A stretch of 64,000 bases of DNA from Strigamia acuminata. Taxonomy: Eukaryota; Arthropoda; Chilopoda; Geophilomorpha; Linotaeniidae. Below are positions 56,208 to 64,000 of this stretch, one piece after another. The position numbers and the translations under genes are program-made. The stretch spans positions 4,232,259 to 4,296,258 of the forward strand of contig OX442320.1 in the NCBI GenBank assembly GCA_949358305.1. Direction: 5' to 3'. Positions within the stretch are counted from its first letter, which is position 1. Each line of letters opens with the position of its first letter. The notes under the pieces are model-generated. The model was not told where the DNA came from, did no database searches, and worked only from the letters and a program-made list of their open reading frames with translations.

Positions 56208-59200
56208 ATGACGGAAACGAACACAAACAATAACCAGAACCGCGGCCTGCGCTGGACTCTGCAGCGCAACTTCGACCCTCGTTTTCACGCGGCGGCCGAG
56301 GCTCCGCGCAGACTCACCGAGGACATCCAGCAAGTCATCCGGGGCCTGAGCCCGTTGGTCACGAGGTCGCAGATCAACTTGTCGACTTGGCTGAGACATT
56401 CGCGCAATCGCGCCGCGACGGCCGCGACGGGAGCGACGGGGTCGCCGGCGGTGCACACGGAGCCGACGCGTGAACGGAGCGCGAACGAGTTTGTTATTTC
56501 TGTGGATTCTGTGGCGGGTGCGGGCGCCGACGGGATTGTTAACGATGAGCCGGTGTTGGATGCACAAGGGGTTACGAATAATAACGATATGCCGGCGAGT
56601 GGGAACGATGATGCGTTGAGACATAGTCCGGAGTTGAAGAGGCTGTTGTCGGTGGCGGAGAAGTATTTGCCGTTTATTTTGATTTTGCTGGCGAAACTTA
56701 CGTTCGATCACAAGACAGGTGAGGTGGTGGTGTGGTGGTTGGTGAGGGAATTGTTTGTTTTGTTTTTTTTTTATTTTTTTTTTTTATGGGGGAAGTGGAT
56801 TTGGAATATGAATGTTGAGGTTTCCATTGCTGAAGTTTGATTTTTATCTTAAAGTTAAAAGGGATTTTTTTTTTCAAGGGAAAATTGAATTTTTTAAAGA
56901 TGAGATTAAATTTTTCTGCTCAAGTTAAATTTTTCTGTTAAAATTGAAGAAAATTAATTTTTTTTTTTGTTAAAATTGAAGAAAATTTAGTTTTTTCTGT
57001 TAAAATTGAAGAAAATTTAGTTTTTTCTGTTAAAATTAAAGAAAATTAATTTTTTTCTGTTAAAATTCAAGAAAATTCATTTTTTTTCTATTAAAATTTA
57101 AGAAAATTTAATTTTTTTGTGCCGAAATTAAATTTTTCTGCTAAAATTCAATACTTTTTTTGCTAAATTTTAATTTTTTCCTGCTAAAATTCAATTTTTT
57201 CCTGCTAAAATTTAATTTTTTCCTGTTAAAATTTAATTTCTCCTGCTAAAATTTAATTTTTTGTACTAAAATTTAAATTTTCCTGCTAAAATTCAATTTC
57301 TCCTGCTAAAATTCAATTTTTCCTGCTAAAATTCAATTTCTTCTGCTAAAATTCAATTTTTCCTGCTAAAATTCAATTTTTCCTGCTAAAATTCAATTTC
57401 TCCTGCTAAAATTCAATTTCTTCTGCTAAAATTCAATTTTTCCTGCTAAAATTCAAGAAATTTCAATTCTTTTGTTTAAATTTTTCTTTAGACAAAATTG
57501 AATTTTCTTGAATTTTCTTTTTTTCAAACATTTTTAATATCATTCTCCAATGTAAACCCCCCTATCCATTCCCATTGAACAGGAATTTTAGTTTTATTCG
57601 GCCTCGTCGTTACATTTATGCACGCCAATGCAGTCATCAAACGAGAAGTTGGACGACAAGTGAGTCCAAACAAGAAAAGAAAAATCAAAAACCGAAACTA
57701 ATGGTTAATGGATCCTTTCTTTTCAAACAGAGCAAGAGAAATCTGAATAGTTTGGGTGCAGTTGCCATCAATCTCTTCACGTGTATTTTTTTTATCTATT
57801 ATGTTTTTGAATCTGATAAATTATACTACAGGTGAGTGACACGCTTGCTACGAATTGTAAAAGCCGAATACGAATACTCATCTTCTATTTACCCGTAGTT
57901 TGGTATTTTTGCTTCCTTCGCGGGAACACGCGTTGAACTTCTGGGATTTACTCTGGATCGTTGCGATATCCGATTTTGTAGTCAAGTTGGTCACGATTTT
58001 ATGTAAAGCTATTGTTATTTTACTGCCAGCTCAAATTATACCGTTTCAGAAGAAGGTAAAGCAAGTTTTGTTGCGCTTGATCGGGTCGAGCACTCAGGGC
58101 TGGACTGGGAACAAATTTAGTAGCGGGAAATGTGGATAAGTCGGGTTGCGGAACAAATTTATATTGGGGAATTTGGACGGGGTGTGGAAAAGGTTTTACG
58201 TCACGTGGCAATGGGAAATTTTTGGTATCTCGCCGGGCCGGTCCAGCTCTGGGAAGCCGTTAGAGAAATTTGTGGATTTTATAATTTGCTCACTTTTGAA
58301 TTTATCGTCAAATTGGGTCGAAGTGCATGAATTTTGTCAAACGTTATCGACAATTTTTCTAATTTTGTTGAGAATTATCGAAAATTTGTCAGTTTTTGTC
58401 GAAAAGTATCGAAATTTTGTCAATTTTTGTCGAAAAGTATCAAAATTTTGTCAATTTTTGTCGAAAATTATCGAAAATTTGTCAATTTTTGTGGAAAATT
58501 ATCAAAAATTTGTCAATTTTTGTCTAAATTTATCGAAAATTTATCAATATTTGTCGAAAATTATCGAGAATTAGTCAATTTTTGTCTAAAATTATCAAAA
58601 ATTTATCAATTTTTGTCTAAAATGTTCAAAAGTTTAACAAATTTTGTCATAATCTCATAATTTATCGAAAATGTTCGAAAGTTTAACAAATTTTGTCATA
58701 ATTTATCGAAAATTTGTTGACATTCATCAAAAATATGTAGAATTTATTGAAATTATTCGAAATTAGTTGCAATTTGATCAAAAAATTCTCCAACTCCAAC
58801 TCCAACAACTGTTGTCCCGATCAATCTCTAACGGCCCCATTGTACCCACCAACAAACAATCCCCAACACAACCTCAAACCACTAATCCAATAAACTCAAA
58901 CTCCACAGGGCAAATATTACTTGTTCATCGAGCAAACATCCCAATTATATCGCTCATTTATCCCAATCCAACCGTGGTTATGCTATTTATTAGAAGCCTA
59001 CGAAGGTCTAAACAAGATATTCGGCGTCATATTATCAGTTGCATACGTCATCTCCAAAGTAAACCAACAAATCCAACCAAAACCAACAAAAATTCTCACG
59101 TTTGTTTCTCTCTCATTTCAGGGCAAAGACGTGAAGAAAAAAGTGGAATTGTGGCGGTCCGCCTTAACCAAACTGATGCAAAGCGTGGCAAGTGCCCCAA

Positions 59201-59573
59201 TTTAACCCTTAATTAACCCTTAATTGCGGAAATAAAGTAATTGCACACCAAAACTAACTAAAATGTATTGTTTTATTCAGACTTATGGCGTCCAACCGAG
59301 CAAGGAACAGTTGGATCTGACCGGAAACATGTGTCCGATCTGCCAAGATGACTTCAGACATCCCACAATGCTTCAATGCAAAGTTAGACATTTAATTGGG
59401 GTTTAAAACGGTGGATTTATTGTATTTTTTCGCCATTTTAGCACATATTTTGCGAGGAATGCGTGATAATGTGGTTCGACAGGGAGCGGACGTGCCCGAT
59501 GTGCCGCGCTCAAATAGCGGACGATCCAACATGGCGGGATGGGGCCACTTCGTTCTTTTTGCAGTTTTTTTGA
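56208..59573 (+). CDS. RNFT: RNFT1/2-type transmembrane RING-HC E3 ligase (430 aa)
   Basis: Exons 56208-56718, 57583-57659, 57731-57831, 57899-58055, 58909-59058, 59122-59184, 59281-59382, 59442-59573 (1293 nt in frame). The N-terminal about 140 residues are hydrophilic. Hydrophobic segments typical of RNFT proteins follow: [72 protein letters not shown] and [19 protein letters not shown]. The C-terminal RING-HC finger has the pattern CPIC...CKHIFCEEC...[10 protein letters not shown]. Vertebrate RNFT1 works in ER-associated degradation at the ER membrane; whether this is orthologous to RNFT1 or RNFT2 cannot be told from sequence alone. The ATG at 56208 lies 2 nt after a splice acceptor, implying a 5' non-coding exon. 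An upstream in-frame ATG at 56187 lies in the intron. Confidence 0.93.
56880..57490. repeat. 30- then 20/21-bp minisatellite in RNFT intron 1
   Basis: 56930-57070: units of about 30 bp (gttaaaattgaagaaaattt plus agttttttct). 57150-57450: units of 20/21 bp (tcctgctaaaattcaatttt). Confidence 0.9.
58340..58720. repeat. 31-bp minisatellite in RNFT intron 4
   Basis: About ten copies of aaaatttgtcaatttttgtc plus gaaaattatcg; spurious ORFs overlap it. Confidence 0.9.
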
Positions 59574-59820
59574 GTTGGAGAGCGGGGTGAACGGTTAAAA
59601 GACAAATTTGCTTCTTTGTTGGGTTTGTACAGATGTGAGGAAGAATGTAAATTAAAAAAGAGAAACGTTTTATTAATTTTTGGACGTAAAAGTGTTTTAT
59701 TTCGATTGCGTACAGAACAGATACACGGGAAGAAAATATTTTTTGTTTTTTGGTTTTTGTTCTCTTTTCTTCGTGTCGAATTGCGATTTTTTAGTGTTCT
59801 GAAATTGAATTATTTTTTTT

Positions 59821-60290
59821 TTATTGCTGGCCGGGCATGAGAACCCCGAACTTGCAGTTGTCGTCGAAATTTCTGCGGAATTAGAAAAATGAAAAAAAAG
59901 CAATTTTTCCAGTAGAGTTGTGAATCGGGTTTGAGTCGGTTGAGTTCATGAAACATTCACAACTATACTGGGATTAGTTATTTTGGCATACTGCGGGATG
60001 TCGATATCATCATTTCCCACAACGTCCTCGCTGTCTACTGGAAATTCAAATGTATTTAACGGTGGAAAATTTGTATTCTTTCTTCGATTATTTATTGAAA
60101 TTTGATTTTATTTACAGTTCTCATTTTTGCTTTCAACAGAAAATGTGACAATCCGTTTCCGCTTGGCGGGAACCGACGAGGGAAGACGTTCGGTCTCTTG
60201 TTTCACCTTTTTCTCGTCTTCCTCGAAATCGCTGGGAATTCTGCGCGGTGGTTGCGGCGAACGTGGACGTTTACCCAACTTGGACGTCAT
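59821..60290 (-). CDS. Small basic/acidic protein, family not recognised
   Basis: Probable exons 5' to 3': 60290-60116 (MTSKLGKRPRSPQPPRRIP..., ending ...SVESKNEN), 60037-59969 (LDSEDVVGNDDIDIPQYAKI) and 59872-59821. The first junction is in phase. The second is not: the attractive reading NFDDNCKFGVLMPGQQ then TAA needs a shift of one base relative to the donor at 59968, so the last junction is provisional. KRPRSP and KRKR look like nuclear localisation signals. About 100 residues. It is convergent with RNFT (248 bp apart) and divergent from aldolase. Function unknown. Confidence 0.5.
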
Positions 60291-61672
60291 TTTCTCACGT
60301 CTAGACAAAAAAACGAACAAAAACACAAAAAAAATTCAATTTTGGCGCCAAAAAATCGATTTTCTACTCAACTTTTGATTGGTTTTTACCGAATCCCTCT
60401 TGCCTGCAATAAAAAAAACACGTTTTAATATGTAAAATGAATAAATGAATTATCTTTCGTCACCTTTCAAAGGATAAGGAGTTTTGCTTCGATTCGTTTT
60501 TTGTTTTTCCATGATGGCGGCGGGTGATTTGTTTCGATGTTTTAAAAAAATAAATCGCAATTTCTGGCGATATAAAGCACAAATTTGGATTTAAATCGGG
60601 GAAATATTCATCAGAGGCGAAGAATTTTATTTTTTTTAAATATCCCAATCAGATTTTATCAAGACATTTTTTCGAATGAGCTCATTTCGAGCGATCCGAG
60701 TCGACGTAACAACGGAATACGTCACAGCAAGCAACCATGGAACAGCGGTTGCTATGGAAACGCGAATAACAATATCGGGCGAGTGTGCCGCAGTTCTGTT
60801 TGCGAAGGCTCGGAAATGTAAATCGAATATTTGCGCCGAATGTTTGTTTATTAGTTTAATGATTTTGGATTTATTGAATTTCCAAAACGGAGTAAAAGCA
60901 TTGAGTTTTCGTTTTCTTTTGGTAATATAAGTTCTAATTTGTTTCAAGGTCATTTAGAGGATAGTTAGCCGGGAAATTTGAGACGACGTTCGCGATTGGC
61001 CGGTTTGAACACGACATTCGACTCGCAGCCAATCGCGTGAAAGGTAACGTTAAAGCCGAGCTCGCTTCTCGTCTCTCTCTCTCTCACTTGTGCCGTCGAC
61101 GAAGCCCGTGCTCGAGCAATCTTTTCCTAGGTAAGATGGGACGAAAACGCGTTTTAAAAATCGAAAACGATGATTTAAAACGTCGTTTAAGGTGTAATCG
61201 TTGACGATGACAACCGCCATTTAATTTTTTACACGATATGGAATCCGAGTCGAATGAACCCGTTGACCTTGACGGGACGGTCTGCTCGGAAATTCCCGGA
61301 AATTCCGAAAAATTCGCACGAAAACGAAACAAAATCTAAAAAAAACGGCGTTTTAACACGAAGCGAACGATAGAAAGTGATCGGTTTGACGTGGCAAGTC
61401 GTTAAATGCGTTTTATTTGTATTACTTGACCTAAATTCGCAGAAAAATCGGGAAAATTTGGGAAAAAATCCGGAAAAATTGATAAAAATTGCGATTTATC
61501 GTTGTAAAAAATGGCGTGTCATACACCGGCTTGGTTGAGCTATTTAATTAAAAAGAAATTGGCGAAAATCCAGACGGGAGTCTGAAGGGCACCTTTTTCA
61601 AGGTCACGTCGTGTCATTGAGACGGAAAAATGTTAATAAAAATGGAATTTTATTATAAATTTGCAGGTAACC
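60291..61672 (+). promoter_or_regulatory. Aldolase promoter, 5' non-coding exon and first intron
   Basis: A pyrimidine-rich stretch (CTCTCTCTCTC, about 61074-61086) precedes a candidate non-coding exon that ends ...TTTTCCTAG before the donor GTAAGATG at 61132. The coding exon acceptor is TTTGCAG at 61660-61666. 60291-61070 has no convincing ORF; the 84-codon frame at 60676 has no coding character. Confidence 0.5.
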
Positions 61673-64000
61673 ATGGCCCACTTCCAGTTTCTGCCGGTGG
61701 AATTGCAGAAGGAACTTTCCGGGATCGCCAACGCGATCGTTTCGCCCGGAAAAGGGATTTTAGCCGCCGATGAAAGCACGGCGACTATCGGGAAGCGATT
61801 CGCCGGTATCGGCTTGGAGAACACCGAAGATAACCGAAGAAAGTACCGCCAGTTGCTCTTTACCGCCGATAAAGTAGAAAAGGATTTTTTATTTGTATTT
61901 TTGTTTGTATTTATTTATTTATTTGTTTGTTCGTTTATTTGTAGGCGATGTCGGATAATATCAGCGGGGTTATTTTGTTTCACGAGACGTTGTATCAGAA
62001 GACGGACGATGGGACGCCGTTTCCGGAGTTGTTGAAGGGAAGGGGAATTATTCCCGGGATTAAGGTCGATAAAGGAGTTGTGCCGTTGATGGGGACTGAG
62101 GACGAGTGCACGACTCAAGGTGGAAAATTGAACGGGTTTTTGGTGGATTTTTATTTTTTAAGATCATTAAAGATTTTTTTTATCGATTTTTATTGATTTT
62201 TATCAATTTGTATCGATTTTTTATCAATTTTTATTGGTTTCTATCAATTTTTATTCATTTCTATCAGTTTTTATTCATTCTTATCAATATTTATTCATTT
62301 CTATCAATTTTTATCGATTTTTTATCAATTTTTATTGATTTTTTATCAATGATATTGATTTTTTTTTATTTTAATTGTTTTTTTTTTAAATTTTTATCGA
62401 TCTTCTTCCAATTTGTATCGATTTTTGTCGATTTTTTTTCACTTTTTATCGTTTTTTCGATTTTCTTTCAATCGATTTTTTCGATTTTTATTGATTTTTT
62501 TGCAATTTTTATTGATTTTGATGAGCTTTTATTGCTTTTAATTGATAGTTATCGATTTTTTATTGATTTCAATTGGTTTAAATTAATTTTTATTGATTGT
62601 AATTAATGTTAATTGCTTTTAATTAATTTTTATTTTAAAAATTCGTTTCAAGGTTTGGATGATTTGAGCCAGCGATGCGCACAGTACAAAAAGGATGGTT
62701 GCCACTTTGCGAAATGGCGATGCGTTTTGAAGATCGGAAAGAATACGCCGTCACCGTTGGCTATTTTGGAGAATGCGAACGTGTTGGCACGTTATGCCTC
62801 GATTTGTCAAATGGTAAATAATTAAGCTTGAATATAAATAACAAAAAAACAATCGATTTAAATGTCTTAAATTTGCAAAAACAATTTTTCTTCACACAAA
62901 TATCGATTTTAAGTGGATAAAATTGGTGCTGGATTGAAACAAATTCGATTTAATCGACAAAACATGATTTAATCTGATTTAGTGATTATAAAATTGATTT
63001 ATTGCTTATTAAATTAATTTAATAATTATAAAATTGATTTATTGGTTATAAAATTGATTTATTAGTTATAAAATTGACTTATTAGTCATAAAATTGATTT
63101 ATTAGTTATAAAATCGATTTAATCGTTTGAAAAACATGGTTTTCTTGACTTAAAATAAAATTTTGTCGACTTAAAAATGCCCAAATCATGTTTAAATCGA
63201 TTTAAAATGCCCTAAAACCGTTTAAATCGATTTAAAATGCTCAAAAACACGTTTAAATCGATTTCAAATGCTCAAAAACACGTTTAAATCGATTTAAAAT
63301 GCTCAAAAACTCATTTAAATCGATTTAAAATGCTCAAAAACTCATTTAAATCAGTTTAAAATGGCCAAAAAGTAGTTTAAACCGAATGAAAAGGTTAAAA
63401 TGTAATTGCAGAACGCGATTGTACCAATCGTGGAGCCGGAAGTGCTTCCGGACGGCGACCACGACATAATCCGCACGCAGAAAGTGACCGAGAAGGTGCT
63501 GGCCGCCGTGTACAAGGCGCTGAGCGACCACAACGTATACCTGGAAGGAACCCTGCTCAAACCCAACATGGTGATGGCCGGCCAGAGCTGCGCCACCCAA
63601 TTCTCGGCCATCGACAACGCCCGCGCCACCGTGCTCGCTCTCCAGAGGACCGTACCGCCCGCCGTCCCAGGTTGGCTTCGACGACTCTTCTGCGCACGCG
63701 TCAACCGACAAACCCTGGCCGAGTTCGCATCCGAGACGAAACCCCCGACTGGCCCAAGCATCTCGCCCTCAGCCATCCCGGGTTCGTTCTGCGGCGAGAA
63801 GGCGGGCTTTCGGGTCTAGTAACCGAACGATACCGCACTAGCCTCGTGCACAGATTCCTCTAATCTGTGGCCTCGTGTTTGTATTCGACGTTGACGCGTT
63901 TTTGTGCCGGTTTTGTGCTCGTTTTGACGCCTCCGTTGCAATTTTTGCTTCCCTTTTTGTTTGTTTTACTTGCAGGCATCACGTTTTTGTCCGGTGGTCA
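61673..64000 (+). CDS. ALDO: Class I fructose-bisphosphate aldolase (partial, 5' part)
   Basis: Cytosolic glycolytic/gluconeogenic enzyme cleaving fructose-1,6-bisphosphate to DHAP and glyceraldehyde-3-phosphate. Exons: 61673-61873, 61945-62119, 62653-62813, 63412-63670, 63976-beyond the window. Signature segments: [94 protein letters not shown], and [11 protein letters not shown] with the Schiff-base lysine; the last exon begins GITFLSGGQ. Missing are the last third and the C-terminal tyrosine. Wording such as [17 protein letters not shown] and RTQKVTEKV is nearer to arthropod aldolases than to vertebrate ones, the main clue to lineage. Confidence 0.97.
62130..62640. repeat. Degenerate T-rich repeat in aldolase intron 2
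   Basis: Irregular copies of tttatcgatttttattgatt; the 166-codon frame across it is an artefact. Confidence 0.75.
62960..63360. repeat. 20-bp and 31-bp minisatellites in aldolase intron 3
   Basis: 62990-63110: units ttattagttataaaattgat (20 bp). 63175-63355: units aaatcgatttaaaatgctca plus aaaacacgttt (31 bp). Confidence 0.88.

Noticed and set aside
60676-60930. 84-codon ORF upstream of aldolase
   Set aside because: No family resemblance, no splice context, lies in presumed promoter DNA.

Overview
The window is animal nuclear DNA, not bacterial. It has spliced genes with GT/GC-AG introns, AT-rich introns packed with short tandem repeats, an LTR retrotransposon and several small DNA transposons. 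The protein-coding genes are metazoan (PHKG, PAGR1, PITPN, p53 family, ZMYND12, RNFT, class I aldolase). The aldolase reads more like protostome aldolases, and a TTAGG-type interstitial array hints at an arthropod. That placement is an inference; only 'invertebrate animal' is firm.

Layout. 1-2250: tandem arrays in an intron or upstream of the first gene. 2284-4182 (+): 3' part of a gene I do not recognise. 4238-19088 (+): a complete 14.85-kb Ty3/Gypsy element with LTRs that look identical, AAAT target-site duplication, gag, pol, and an extra third ORF with an RS-rich domain. 19181-19428: a decayed duplicate of the first gene's 3' end. 19994-22498 (+): phosphorylase kinase gamma. 22781-23404 (-): PAGR1. 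24051-29698 (+): phosphatidylinositol transfer protein, with a hAT MITE in one intron. 32554-37320, 40750-44407 and 47572-51805 (all +): three tandem p53-family genes. 44728-45920 (+): a broken intronless orphan gene between the second and third p53 genes. 51945-55102 (-): ZMYND12. 56208-59573 (+): RNFT-type RING E3 ligase. 59821-60290 (-): a small unknown gene. 61673-64000 (+): aldolase, cut by the window end.

The most exciting system is the p53 cluster. The three paralogs have diverged. The third (C) has a textbook MDM2-box (FxxxWxxL), full DNA-binding domain (DBD), tetramerisation helix and basic tail. The second (B) has a complete DBD and a weakened box. The first (A) has lost the exons for most of the DBD and the box, yet its reading frame survives exactly across the gap, so it could encode a dominant-negative or regulatory p53. 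Introns 2 of B and C share three abutting p53-response-element-like decamers, followed by a conserved internal promoter and first exon that in C ends with ATG spliced in frame onto exon 3. This is the architecture of vertebrate delta-N p63/p73 promoters and suggests an autoregulated truncated isoform.

Other strong observations: the retroelement carries a near-ideal -1 frameshift signal (A_AAA_AAC, 6-nt spacer, 12-bp stem) between gag and pol, and an internal copy of its polypurine tract/LTR edge just upstream of the extra ORF. Minisatellites through the window have repeat periods clustered at about 10, 20/21, 30/31 and 40/41 bp, that is, integral turns of the DNA helix.
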